In this document: in pieces, positions 7,750 to 17,131 of the stretch
Layout of the letters: each line of letters starts with the position of its first letter
Position numbering within the stretch: position 1 is the first letter of the stretch
Assembly: GCA_963579025.1 (NCBI GenBank)
Contig: CAUZFZ010000005.1
Location: forward strand, 1-64,000
Length of the DNA stretch: 64,000 nt
Reading direction: 5' to 3'
DNA from: CAUZFZ01 sp963579025
GTDB taxonomy: Bacteria; Planctomycetota; Planctomycetia; Planctomycetales; Planctomycetaceae
Made by a program: the position numbers and the translations under genes
The notes under the pieces: generated by a model
Told to the model about the DNA's origin: nothing
Database searches by the model: none
Seen by the model: the letters and a program-made list of their open reading frames with translations, nothing else

Positions 7750-9213
7750 ATGAGAACGAGACGTGAATTCCTGACGAGCACCGGACACGGCTTCGGGGCA
7801 CTTGCTCTTGCGGCAATGCTGCACGCTGACGATGCGACAGCCGCATCAGCGAATCCCGGTGTCGGTGGTGTCGTCGATGTGCTGCATCATCCGCCCAAAG
7901 CGAAACGTGTGGTGCAGTTGTTTATGGGCGGAGCTGCCAGCCATCTCGACTTGTGGGATTACAAACCGGCACTCGAAAAGCACCACGGCGAGAAGTCCGA
8001 CTTTGGCGAGCACGTCGAGGCATTTCAGAATGGTCTCGGCCCGTGGATGAAGTCGCCATTCGCATTCAAGCCATCGGGTCAGTCTGGCAAACAGATCAGT
8101 GATGCTGTCGCTCCGTTGAGAGACTGTGTCGATGACATGGCATTCGTTCACAATCTGATCGGTAAGACTGGCGTCCACAGCCAGGCAACCTATCTGCAGG
8201 CCACCGGGTTTCAGCGGCCAGGGTTTCCCGGGATGGGTGCCTGGATCAGTTATGGACTTGGTGCGCTGAACGAAAACCTGCCGACGTTTGTCGTTCTGCC
8301 CGACCATCGCGGCTATGCCAGCAACGGACCGAAGAACTGGTCGTCTGCGTTTCTGCCGGCTCAGTCACAGGGCACGACAATCTTTCCGCAGAGAGAGAAT
8401 CCAATCGAAGACCTCTTGCCGAAATCGGACTACGTCACGGCCGGCAGCGATCGCGATGGTCTCGCTCTACTTGGTGAGCTGAATCGCGGGTTCAGCGAGC
8501 AGCGGCCGGGCGACTCGCGTCTGGATGCTCGTATTCGTACGTACGAACTCGCGGCGAAGATGCAGCTCAGCGCACCCGAAGCGCTCGACATTTCCGGCGA
8601 ACCACAGCACATCCTGAAGATGTACGGTTTGGAGAATCCCGGGCGCGAGTATCCGGCCGAAATCAACGTCCCGGAAGAAGCCGAGTACTTTGGACGCAAA
8701 TGCCTGATCGCGCGACGTTTGCTGGAGCGAGGCGTCCGCTTCGTCCAAATCTGGAGCGGCAATGACAACAGTTTCCCTCGCCGCAACTGGGACAGTCACG
8801 AAGACATCAAACGTGACCACGAACCGCTCGCGTACGGAATGGCGGTCGGCACGGCGGCGCTGATCAAGGACCTCAAACAGCGCGGGCTGCTGGAAGACAC
8901 GATCATCCTGTGGACGACCGAGTTCGGCCGCATGCCATCTACGCAGCGCAGCAAGGGGCGAGACCACAATCCGTTTGTGTTTTCCAATTGGCTATGCGGC
9001 GGCGGAGTTGCCGGCGGAGTGACTCACGGTCCGTCGGATCAGTGGGGATACAAGCCACTGGATCGCGACAATCCCACGCAGGTCTATGACATCCACGCGA
9101 CAGTGCTTCATCTTCTGGGCATCGATCACACAAAACTGACCGTACGTCACAACGGCATCGATCGCCGACTGACTGACGTGCACGGGCATGTGATCCACGA
9201 CATCCTTGCCTGA
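7750..9213 (+). CDS. DUF1501 protein, Tat-exported
   Basis: A 487-residue protein with a twin-arginine-like signal (RTRREFL followed by GFGALALAAML, cut near TAA). DUF1501 proteins share the alkaline-phosphatase/sulfatase-like fold. Visible landmarks are VVQLFMGGAASHLDLWDYKP, PGMGAWISYGLG, ERGVRFVQIWSG, a conserved TEFGRMP, and the C-terminal HDI.ATVLHLLGIDH. The function is unknown; it is thought to act in the periplasm with its DUF1549/DUF1553 partner, which lies directly upstream on the same strand. Confidence 0.92.
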   Translation: MRTRREFLTSTGHGFGALALAAMLHADDATAASANPGVGGVVDVLHHPPKAKRVVQLFMGGAASHLDLWDYKPALEKHHGEKSDFGEHVEAFQNGLGPWMKSPFAFKPSGQSGKQISDAVAPLRDCVDDMAFVHNLIGKTGVHSQATYLQATGFQRPGFPGMGAWISYGLGALNENLPTFVVLPDHRGYASNGPKNWSSAFLPAQSQGTTIFPQRENPIEDLLPKSDYVTAGSDRDGLALLGELNRGFSEQRPGDSRLDARIRTYELAAKMQLSAPEALDISGEPQHILKMYGLENPGREYPAEINVPEEAEYFGRKCLIARRLLERGVRFVQIWSGNDNSFPRRNWDSHEDIKRDHEPLAYGMAVGTAALIKDLKQRGLLEDTIILWTTEFGRMPSTQRSKGRDHNPFVFSNWLCGGGVAGGVTHGPSDQWGYKPLDRDNPTQVYDIHATVLHLLGIDHTKLTVRHNGIDRRLTDVHGHVIHDILA

Positions 9214-9274
9214 TGGACTGCTGACCTCGGTCAGACGTGTAGTGATGCAGGCCGACTCACAACCGCCGCTCGCC

Positions 9275-10474
9275 TCAGGCGTCGTCGAGCAAATCGACGG
9301 CTTTGAACGCCTTTCCTTCAAGCATCTCCAGGCTGGCTCCGCCGCCCGTGCTGATGTGACTAACGCGATCCGCAAAACCCAGTTGCTGGATCGCCGCCGC
9401 GCTGTCACCGCCGCCGATGATGCTGGTACAATCACCGTCAGCGATCGCCTGAGCAACGGCTTTCGTCCCTGCGTCGAACGGAGGCATCTCGAAGACACCC
9501 ATCGGCCCGTTCCACACGACGATTTTCGCTGATGCGACCACTTCCGCGTAATGCTTCGCGGTTTCAGGACCGATGTCGAGTCCTTCGAATTCGTCAGCGA
9601 TTTGACCAGCCGCGACGACCTGTTTGTTGCAGTCCGAATTGAAGTCATCACCGCAGTGCGTATCCGTCGGCAACTCCAACCTGTCGCCGCCGGATTCCAG
9701 CAGTTCTTTAGCCAGGTCTGTCTTGTCAGGTTCGACCAGACTCTTGCCGACCTTTCCGCCCTGCGCGAGTTCAAACGTGTAAGCCATGGCTCCGCCGATG
9801 AGGACCTTGTCGCAGATCGTCAGCAGATTCTGAATGACGTTGATTTTGTCCGAGACCTTGGCACCACCTACGATTGCGACAAACGGCCGTTCGGGCTTGC
9901 TGATCGTGTCCGAGAGGTACCGGATTTCTCGTTCGACCAGAAACCCGACAACGCGGGGCTTGCCTTCCATCAGCTTCGGTACGAGGTACATCGACGAGTC
10001 TGTGCGGTGACACGTGCCGAATGCGTCGTTGACGTACACGTCTCCGAAGCTGGCGAGCGTGGTGGCGAACAGGTCCTTCACATCGTCAGACGCCTTGCGA
10101 TCTTCTCCGGGATTGAACCGTACGTTTTCCAGCACCAGCACCTGGCCGTCCTGCAGTGCCTCGACTTTCGCCTGGGCATCATCGCCAACCGTGTCGCTGG
10201 CAAACGCGACGTCCTGGCCGATCAGTTCTGCCAGTTTGTCTGCCGCCGGTTTGAGACTCATCGCGGTCACGACCTGACCCTTCGGTCGTCCCAGATGGCT
10301 CATCAGAATCAGACGACCACCCCGTTCGAGCACGGACTGGATCGTCGGCAGAGCCATGCGCACGCGCAGGTCGTCGGTCACTCGCTGCTGATCATCCAAC
10401 GGGACGTTGAAGTCAACCCGCACAAGAACTCGTTTTCCGGAGACATCAACGTTAGCAATCGTCTGCTTCGCCAT
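9275..10474 (-). CDS. pgk: Phosphoglycerate kinase
   Basis: Full-length (399 residues) cytoplasmic glycolytic enzyme transferring phosphate between 1,3-bisphosphoglycerate and ADP. The N-terminal VLVRVDFNVPLD and MSHLGRPKG bind the phosphoglycerate. GGAKVSDKI in the middle and the C-terminal GGGDSAAAI...ISTGGGASLEMLEG bind the nucleotide. Starts at ATG 10474. It stands alone, convergent with the DUF1501 gene and divergent from the beta-propeller gene. No gap or other glycolytic gene adjoins it. Confidence 0.98.
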   Translation of the reverse strand: MAKQTIANVDVSGKRVLVRVDFNVPLDDQQRVTDDLRVRMALPTIQSVLERGGRLILMSHLGRPKGQVVTAMSLKPAADKLAELIGQDVAFASDTVGDDAQAKVEALQDGQVLVLENVRFNPGEDRKASDDVKDLFATTLASFGDVYVNDAFGTCHRTDSSMYLVPKLMEGKPRVVGFLVEREIRYLSDTISKPERPFVAIVGGAKVSDKINVIQNLLTICDKVLIGGAMAYTFELAQGGKVGKSLVEPDKTDLAKELLESGGDRLELPTDTHCGDDFNSDCNKQVVAAGQIADEFEGLDIGPETAKHYAEVVASAKIVVWNGPMGVFEMPPFDAGTKAVAQAIADGDCTSIIGGGDSAAAIQQLGFADRVSHISTGGGASLEMLEGKAFKAVDLLDDA

Positions 10475-10698
10475 GGGAACTTTCTTGAGATCACTCAGGT
10501 TTCAAAACGGCAGATTCCGAGGAAGCCAACCATCCTAGATCGCGTCAACTTGAACGCAACCATGCCTGATTTTGGACAATCCGTGACGCATCAAGTGCGA
10601 CACATGCGTTCGCTGTTCGACTCCCTTAAGCCGGGCTATCGTATCGCTTTGCAACTTTGCGGCTTCGGCAACCTGCCGACTCAGACGGAGACTGAATC

Positions 10699-11955
10699 AT
10701 GCGTGGACTCACACTTGCCCTGACGATCGCCCTGTTTGCTTCCGCCGCGCGTGCGGATAACTGGCCTGGCTGGCGAGGACCGAATTCGAATGGTGTCGTC
10801 CCCGCGGGCGAGTATCCCACTTCGTGGAGCGACACCGACCACGTAGTGTGGAAGGTCAAACTCGATGGACGAGGTGCGTCGACACCCGCCGTCTGGGGAG
10901 ATCAGATTTTCATCACGTTGGGAAACGACGGACGCAACCGGCTGCAGTGCATCGGTCGCGATGGCAAGGTGCAGTGGAACGCCGAGGTCGGCGAGGACAA
11001 GGGCGGTAAGAACGGCAAAGCCAGCGGAAGCAATCCGTCCTGTGTCACCGATGGCGAATTCGTGTTCGCCTACTTCAAGAGCGGCGATCTGGCGGCTTTC
11101 GATCTGAAGGGAAAGCAGCAGTGGCAGAAGAACGTGCAGGAGATGTACGGCGACAACACGTTGTGGTGGGACCTGGGCACGTCTCCGGTTCTGACTCAGG
11201 ACCACGTGGTTATCACCGTCATGCAGACAGGACCGTCGTTTCTGGCGGCATTCGATAAAGCGACCGGTGAACTCGCCTGGAAGCAGGACCGCGACCTGGG
11301 CGCTCCCCTGGAAGCGGCTCAAAGTTACACGACACCCATCGTGGCGAACGTCGGCGGAGAAGAACGCATTTACGTTGTGGGAGCGGACCACGTCACCGCT
11401 CACAGTGCTGCGACCGGCAAAGAACTGTGGCGCGTCGGCGGACTGAACCCGACGCAGCACAAGTACTTTCGATCAATCTCGTCACCCACGCTGATCGACG
11501 GACTGCTGATCGCGCCGTACGCCCGTGGCGGTTCGGTGACGGCTGTCAGGCTGGGCGGTCAGGGAGACGTCACACAATCGCACGTCGCATGGACTACGAC
11601 GAAAGCCGGAGCCGACGTGCCGACGCCCACAGGAAAAGACGGTCGCGTTTACTTCTGCCGTGACGGCGGCGAGGTCGTCAGCCTCGACACGAAGTCCGGC
11701 GATGTCCTGCACCGCACGCCGCTCGAAAAGAACCGCGCCAAATACAGCGCTTCCCCGGTCCTGGTCGGCGACAATCTGTACGTGACTCGCGAAGACGGAA
11801 AGACGTTCGTGCTGGACACGACGGACAAACTGAAAGTCGTCGGAGCGAACGACATCGGTGGCGAGCAGACTGTCGCATCACCGATCTTCGTTGACGGTCA
11901 GATTCTGCTGCGGACGTACGACCACCTGTACTGCATTGGAAAAGCTGGTCAGTGA
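10699..11955 (+). CDS. Secreted PQQ-like beta-propeller protein
   Basis: A 418-residue protein with a clean signal peptide (MRGLTLALTIALFASAARA), then WPGWRGPNSNG, the usual N-terminus of planctomycete PQQ-like/BamB-type propellers. Repeated blades are visible (VYVTREDGKTFVLDTTDKLK, VHSAATGKELWRVGGL-type units). Such proteins are predicted periplasmic scaffolds; no quinoprotein active-site residues were identified, so enzymatic activity is not claimed. Divergent from pgk. Confidence 0.88.
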   Translation: MRGLTLALTIALFASAARADNWPGWRGPNSNGVVPAGEYPTSWSDTDHVVWKVKLDGRGASTPAVWGDQIFITLGNDGRNRLQCIGRDGKVQWNAEVGEDKGGKNGKASGSNPSCVTDGEFVFAYFKSGDLAAFDLKGKQQWQKNVQEMYGDNTLWWDLGTSPVLTQDHVVITVMQTGPSFLAAFDKATGELAWKQDRDLGAPLEAAQSYTTPIVANVGGEERIYVVGADHVTAHSAATGKELWRVGGLNPTQHKYFRSISSPTLIDGLLIAPYARGGSVTAVRLGGQGDVTQSHVAWTTTKAGADVPTPTGKDGRVYFCRDGGEVVSLDTKSGDVLHRTPLEKNRAKYSASPVLVGDNLYVTREDGKTFVLDTTDKLKVVGANDIGGEQTVASPIFVDGQILLRTYDHLYCIGKAGQ

Positions 11956-12024
11956 TCTTCCACACTGCCCCTCGCCGCCTCAGATTGGACGCGCATTGTC
12001 ATCCCATTAAATAGAGAGCCTCTC

Positions 12025-13128
12025 ATGCCAAAGCATCGCGTTGCCATTATCGGTCGCACTGGCAAAGGGAATTACGGGCACGGGCTCGACATTCCGTGGC
12101 AGCACATTGAGTCGTGCGAAGTTGTCGGTGTCGCGGACGAACATGAAGGCGGACGTGCCGCTGCCGTGAAACGGACCGGTGCGAAGCAGGGCTATGTGGA
12201 CTATCGCAAGATGATCGAGGCCGAGAAGCCGGACATTGTTGTGATCGCACAGCGATGGATCGACGCGCATCACGAGATGGCGATGCACTGCGCCGAAGCC
12301 GGCTGTCACATGTATATGGAAAAACCCTTCTGCCGCTCGCTGCAGGAAGCCGACGAAGTTGTAGACGCCTGCGAGATGCGACATCTCAAATTCGCAATCG
12401 CGCACACAAACCGTTTCACACCGCAGTTGCGCGTCGTGAAGCAGATGATCCGCAATGATCAGATCGGTGATGTGCTGGAAGTCCGGATGCGGGGCAAAGA
12501 GGATTCGCGCCGCGGTGGCGGAGAAGACCTGTGGGTCCTGGGTACCCACATGCTCGACCTGTCTCGTTCATTGTTTGGCGATGTCGAGTCGTGTTTCGCG
12601 ACGGCGTCCGAAGGCGGCAAACCGGTCACGAAGGAACACGTCTACGACGGCAATGAGGGCATCGGCCCGCTTGCAGCCGATCACGTCGAAGCGATGTATC
12701 GATTCGAGAATGGCGTCACTGGATATTTCTCGTCGAAGCGTGGGGCGGGCAGCAGCGGAAGCCGGTTCGGCCTGACCGTCTACGGATCGAAGGGCATGAT
12801 TCAGATGCAGTCCGGTTATTTGCGCCCGGCGTACTTTCTGGGTGACCCGGCCTGGTCGCCTGGTCGTACTGGCTCAAAGTGGCAATCAATTTCATCCAAC
12901 GGTGTCGACAAGCCGGAGACGATCGAATCATCCGGCCACGCCGGCTCGAACATGGATGCCGCGGTCGATCTGATCGCGGCCATCGAGAAAGACCGCGATC
13001 CCATCAGCAGCGTTTACGACGCTCGTGCCGCGACTGAGATGATCGCGGCGGTCTACGAATCACACCGCCAGGGAGGGCGCGTCAAATTCCCGCTGGAAAA
13101 TCGTAAGAATCCGCTAACGATGCTTTGA
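12025..13128 (+). CDS. Gfo/Idh/MocA-family oxidoreductase
   Basis: A 367-residue protein. The N-terminal Rossmann fold starts at HRVAIIGRTGKGNYGHG (nucleotide binding), with DIVVIAQRWIDAHHEMAMHC and the family's EKPFCRSLQEADEVV motif, whose lysine contacts cofactor and substrate. The C-terminal alpha/beta domain includes AIAHTNRFTPQLRVVKQ and GTHMLDLSRSLFGDV. No signal peptide, unlike many planctomycete members. Probably NAD(P)-dependent sugar or inositol dehydrogenase-like; the substrate cannot be read from the sequence. Confidence 0.9.
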   Translation: MPKHRVAIIGRTGKGNYGHGLDIPWQHIESCEVVGVADEHEGGRAAAVKRTGAKQGYVDYRKMIEAEKPDIVVIAQRWIDAHHEMAMHCAEAGCHMYMEKPFCRSLQEADEVVDACEMRHLKFAIAHTNRFTPQLRVVKQMIRNDQIGDVLEVRMRGKEDSRRGGGEDLWVLGTHMLDLSRSLFGDVESCFATASEGGKPVTKEHVYDGNEGIGPLAADHVEAMYRFENGVTGYFSSKRGAGSSGSRFGLTVYGSKGMIQMQSGYLRPAYFLGDPAWSPGRTGSKWQSISSNGVDKPETIESSGHAGSNMDAAVDLIAAIEKDRDPISSVYDARAATEMIAAVYESHRQGGRVKFPLENRKNPLTML

Positions 13129-13237
13129 GGTTCTATCAGGACGCACCAATGCGTTCGGCCGCATACCTGGTCAGCGAGTCGGCAGAGGAACGCCAGTTCG
13201 GATCCGCTCTGAATCATGGAGTCGAGGAGTCGCGGGA

Positions 13238-13675
13238 TCACATCTCACCGCCCGATCCCTCCAACAGCCACTCGTCACTGACCTTGTAGCGCTTCGGTGG
13301 AGCCAGCCAGAACGTCACGGCGACGAGTAGCCCGAACGTGACATAGGCCGTTGTCAGCGCCCACGGTTGAAAGTCCACAAACAGAGCGTCGTGGACGCAG
13401 TTGGCAATAAAGTCGCCTTCATAGGTCATCTGTCCGCCACGCTGCCGGAGCCATTTTTCCAGAGTCGTCAGCGGGCATGTAATTCCCAGCAGGCTCTCCG
13501 CCACAACAATGACAATTGCCATCAGATGCAGGCCACGAAACGTAACGTTGCGAATCCACCGCCACCGCAAGACGACACCGGCCACAACCGCCAACTGCCC
13601 CAGCAGAATGAACAGCGCATATCCCATGTGCAGGACAACCGTCAGATCAGCAGCGGCGCGATAAAGAACAGGCAT
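13238..13675 (-). CDS. DUF2784 membrane protein
   Basis: The start at ATG 13675 (MPVLYRAAADLTVVLHMGYA) is preferred over an upstream ATG at 13732, because the shorter form begins at the family's conserved N-terminus. About 145 residues with four hydrophobic segments (LTVVLHMGYALFILLGQ, LHLMAIVIVVAESLLGI, a middle segment, LTTAYVTFGLLVAVTFWL). The TCPLTTLE motif between helices 2 and 3 and FVDF near the third are typical of DUF2784. Function unknown. Confidence 0.85.
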   Translation of the reverse strand: MPVLYRAAADLTVVLHMGYALFILLGQLAVVAGVVLRWRWIRNVTFRGLHLMAIVIVVAESLLGITCPLTTLEKWLRQRGGQMTYEGDFIANCVHDALFVDFQPWALTTAYVTFGLLVAVTFWLAPPKRYKVSDEWLLEGSGGEM

Positions 13676-14095
13676 GCTCGATAGATGCACTGTGCACTGC
13701 TGGTATTCCCGTGATTCCACCAGCCAGATCAACTTGGCAAATCACGCGAGCGGTCGGCGCCGTCCGTCGCCGACACAAAACCGAGTGCCATCGGGCGTTA
13801 GCTGTCGGTACTTGCCGACAACAACTGTCTTCTCGGTAGGGAATGTCAAACGCGACCCACTTTCGGTAACGGGCAACCTGCTCCGCGCGAATTCTTCGCG
13901 AATACTTCCGCGTCGCGAGGATTCACACACTGGCATCTCCGCCGGTTTCCAGGGCAGAATAATGAACATGTATGGACTGAGCGTTTTCATAGAGTTCCCC
14001 GTCATCAGGATGGAACAGGATGACACCGGACTCGGCAGTAGCCGCCACTGTGACTCGTATCTCTGATTCGTCGTCTCGCAACAGGCAGTCTTTCC
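13676..14095. other. Intergenic stretch, no confident gene
   Basis: 420 bp between the divergent DUF2784 and patatin-like genes. Apart from the doubtful small minus-strand frame at 13742-13990, no coding signal, palindrome or promoter could be supported. Confidence 0.4.
13742..13990 (-). CDS. Possible small protein (82 residues), doubtful
   Basis: Minus-strand frame beginning MKTLSPYMFIILPW and ending in a compact stretch with KTVVVGKYRQLTPDGTRFC. It fills a gap with no other gene. The ribosome binding site is weak, and the frame is open well upstream into the patatin-like gene, so it may be chance. Not recognised as any family. Confidence 0.2.
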   Translation of the reverse strand: MKTLSPYMFIILPWKPAEMPVCESSRRGSIREEFARSRLPVTESGSRLTFPTEKTVVVGKYRQLTPDGTRFCVGDGRRRPLA

Positions 14096-16933
14096 ATGGC
14101 TAAGAAAAAAGCGGCGAGGCCTCGACGGACAACATGGTCGGGCTGGCTGAAGCGTAAGAAGCTGAATGAACTGGTGGCACTTCATCCTGCAGTCGCGAAG
14201 CAGACATGGAAACCGACCGCGAATGATCGGAAGGCGGCATGGGAGCTGTATACCGAAATGCGGACGCGGATCAGCACGCAACCGCTGCATTATCGGGCGG
14301 GGGATGAAAAGGCGGCACTCGACAGCCTTTACAAGCTGTTTCGTTGCACTCGAGACCTGACTCGTGAACACGGAATCGAGTGCCGGCACTTTGCCACGAT
14401 CAGCGTCCATGTGCTGAATACGAAGATCCGACCGTTTACAGCTCGATGGCATCGACGTCTGATCGACGGCAAGCTGGACACCGAAGACGGTCGGCACCTG
14501 CTGCGACAGGAATTGACGAAACTGCAGATTCAGCTCCGCGAGTTTCAGAGGTTTCTGGGGCTGCTGGCTGAGGAAGACGGTTTTCAGGCGGGAAGCGAGT
14601 CGGGGCTGGAAGTAACTGAACTGTGCGAGTTCGACGACGTTGGAACACCCATCCTGTATGACCGACTGCTGGGACTTCCCGACAAGATCAGCGACGAGAT
14701 TATCCAGAGCGAGCAGGTGGACATCGCGGCCCGCCGAGCGATGGTCAATTCAAACTCTGAGCCATTGGCTGATCTGACGGGCCTGGCGATTTCCGGTGGC
14801 GGCATTCGCTCGGCGACGTTCGCGCAGGGTGTGTTGCAGGGCTTGGTACGTACCACGTTGCCAGAGGAGTATGGAACGGACGACGACGGCGGCCCAAAAC
14901 GATCCGACCTGCTGCGGGATGTCGATGTTCTGTCCACCGTTTCCGGTGGGGGGTACCTGGGATCGTTCGTCAGTTCATTTCTCAACGGAGCACACGCGAA
15001 CGACGAGGTCGGATCGCGGGCCGATCAGTTGCCGTTTCGGCGACGCGAGAAGTGCGAATCTGATCCACTGCGGTACCTGCGTAATAACAGCCGTTACCTG
15101 ATCGCCGGAGGCCTCTTTCGAAAGCTCACGATTGTCGCGCAGGGTCTGTACGGCGTCGTCATGAACCTGGCTGTGCTCACCGTTCTTGTCGTATTAGCGG
15201 TGATCGCCACCGACTGGTTTCCCCTTGCCGACCGATTGCGAGAAGCCTCTTCACATCTGACGGCGGGGCAATCGGCTTTCTGGGAAATGTCATGGGGCAC
15301 CTGGGGATTCGGTGGATTCTGGCTAAGTATGACCATGTTGCTTCCACTGATTCAGAAGCTGGGACGCATCAGCGCAGCGATGCACCGTCTTCGAAGTCGA
15401 TTCGAAATGGCCTGTATTGCCGGATTCGGCATGATGCTGTTCTTCCTGTTGATCGATTCTTTGCCGGCGGCACATTACGGATTCCTGTGGGCCGCGAGGG
15501 AACTGGCATTCTGTGGCCGGGACGGGCTGGAGTTCACGTGGCACGCGGTCTGGCCTGCGTTGGGTAACGTCATCGCGTTCCTTGCCGCACGTATGGCATT
15601 CGTGCATGCACAGAAAGAGAAGTTCAAGGAAGGTTCGAGGACTCTGGCATCACTGATACGACCAGCCATCGGGCTGCTGCTTGGCCTTGCAGGTCCGATG
15701 CTGATCATCGGGCTGTATTTCCTGCTGTGTCAGGTTTTCCTCGTCACCCATAAAGGACACATGGGCTGGCTGCACGGCGGATACGTCGCAGCGGCGACGA
15801 TATACGCACTGGGTCTGGTGAATGTGAATTTCATTTCTCCGCACCGTTACTATCGGAATCGGCTGGTCGAAACGTATTTGCTGCGACATGACCCTGAGGC
15901 TCGCTACAAGGTGAAACGTGACGGCCGGCAGTTGCTGTCAGAATTGGGTCGGTCACGCAAGGCTCCGTACCACTTGATCAACGGGTCGTTGAATCTGCCA
16001 ACCGGTGACAGTCCCGAGCTGCGGGGCCGCGACAGCGACTTCTTTCTGTTCAGCCGGCATTTCTGCGGAAGCCCCATTATGGGCTATCGGCCCACGATCG
16101 AATGGGAGCGTTATGACGGGCATCTGGACCTGGGCACGGCCATGGCCATCTCAGGAGCCGCCGCGTCGCCGCACATGGGCACAACGACTCCGCGGGGGTC
16201 CAGTTTCCTTCTGACGGTGTTGAATATCCGGTTGGGATACTGGCTGCGACGGCCCAACGCCGTGACGTGGTTGCCCACGTGGCTGGTCCGATCGGTGGGA
16301 GGCCCCGGCCCGAGCTACCTGGTACGCGAGATGTTCGGCCAACTCCGACTGACGTATCGGTTCCTCGGATGGAAAATCCCGTACGTCAACGTTTCGGACG
16401 GTGGACACATCGAAAATCTGGGTGTCTACGAACTGCTCCGCCGCCGCTGCAAATTCATCATAGCGATTGATGGCGAGTGTGATCCAAAGCTGGAATTCCC
16501 CAGTCTGATGACGCTGATCGAGTTCGCATGGATCGACTTTGGAGTGCAGATCGACATCGACCTCGCGGAGTTGAAGCTGAACGAAGACCGATTCAGTCGT
16601 ACCCATTTCACGCTGGGCAGGATCGAATACCCCGATGGCCAACAGGGATTGTTGCTGTACATCAAACTGTCCGTGACAGGGAATGAAGACGCCTACGTTC
16701 TGGATTACCGTCGCGCGAACGAGAGTTTCCCGCACGAATCCACTCTGGATCAGGTGTTCGAGGAATCTCAGTTTGAGGCCTACCGAGCTCTGGGCGAGCA
16801 CGTAGCGGGCGATTTGCTCCGCGACGAACTGCTGACCCGTCGCAACCATACTCCTGTCCCGGATGCGGATGGTCGGACGCTGACCGTCCGGAGCTGGTTC
16901 CAGCACATGGCCGACAACCTGTTCGAACACTGA
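14096..16933 (+). CDS. Patatin-like phospholipase with membrane segments
   Basis: A 945-residue protein. The patatin elements are LAISGGGIRSATFAQG (~229-244), the oxyanion-hole glycine motif; VLSTVSGGGYLGSFV (~276-290), carrying the nucleophile serine in a GxSxG-like turn; and VSDGGHIENLGVYELL (~765), providing the catalytic Asp of the Ser-Asp dyad. Between the nucleophile and the Asp lie about five hydrophobic segments (e.g. VVMNLAVLTVLVVLAVIA, ACIAGFGMMLFFLLI, IGLLLGLAGPMLIIGLYFLL), so the catalytic domain is split by a membrane domain. The N-terminus is basic (MAKKKAARPRRT). Predicted lipid acyl hydrolase at the inner membrane; substrate unknown. Confidence 0.8.
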   Translation: MAKKKAARPRRTTWSGWLKRKKLNELVALHPAVAKQTWKPTANDRKAAWELYTEMRTRISTQPLHYRAGDEKAALDSLYKLFRCTRDLTREHGIECRHFATISVHVLNTKIRPFTARWHRRLIDGKLDTEDGRHLLRQELTKLQIQLREFQRFLGLLAEEDGFQAGSESGLEVTELCEFDDVGTPILYDRLLGLPDKISDEIIQSEQVDIAARRAMVNSNSEPLADLTGLAISGGGIRSATFAQGVLQGLVRTTLPEEYGTDDDGGPKRSDLLRDVDVLSTVSGGGYLGSFVSSFLNGAHANDEVGSRADQLPFRRREKCESDPLRYLRNNSRYLIAGGLFRKLTIVAQGLYGVVMNLAVLTVLVVLAVIATDWFPLADRLREASSHLTAGQSAFWEMSWGTWGFGGFWLSMTMLLPLIQKLGRISAAMHRLRSRFEMACIAGFGMMLFFLLIDSLPAAHYGFLWAARELAFCGRDGLEFTWHAVWPALGNVIAFLAARMAFVHAQKEKFKEGSRTLASLIRPAIGLLLGLAGPMLIIGLYFLLCQVFLVTHKGHMGWLHGGYVAAATIYALGLVNVNFISPHRYYRNRLVETYLLRHDPEARYKVKRDGRQLLSELGRSRKAPYHLINGSLNLPTGDSPELRGRDSDFFLFSRHFCGSPIMGYRPTIEWERYDGHLDLGTAMAISGAAASPHMGTTTPRGSSFLLTVLNIRLGYWLRRPNAVTWLPTWLVRSVGGPGPSYLVREMFGQLRLTYRFLGWKIPYVNVSDGGHIENLGVYELLRRRCKFIIAIDGECDPKLEFPSLMTLIEFAWIDFGVQIDIDLAELKLNEDRFSRTHFTLGRIEYPDGQQGLLLYIKLSVTGNEDAYVLDYRRANESFPHESTLDQVFEESQFEAYRALGEHVAGDLLRDELLTRRNHTPVPDADGRTLTVRSWFQHMADNLFEH

Positions 16934-17131
16934 GCCCAACAACGTCCCGACAGCGCTCTCGTCCTCTCGATCGGCGAGACGTCTCGACATCGAGCGGGCT
17001 TCAGTGCTGATTCGCTCGGGTGCCGTTGAATGTCGCAGTAATCCGCGTTCTCGGACTGGCGGCAATCGGCAAGAATCCCCGACCAGACTGTTGCGATACT
17101 GCAACGTCTCACACGGGAGTTCCTGCTTCGA

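Noticed and set aside
9551..10723. 390-codon open frame on the plus strand
   Set aside because: Antisense to pgk, which is unmistakable.
16973..16984. CGAGACGTCTCG palindrome downstream of the patatin-like gene
   Set aside because: Only 12 bp, without a T-run or loop; not enough for a terminator or operator call.
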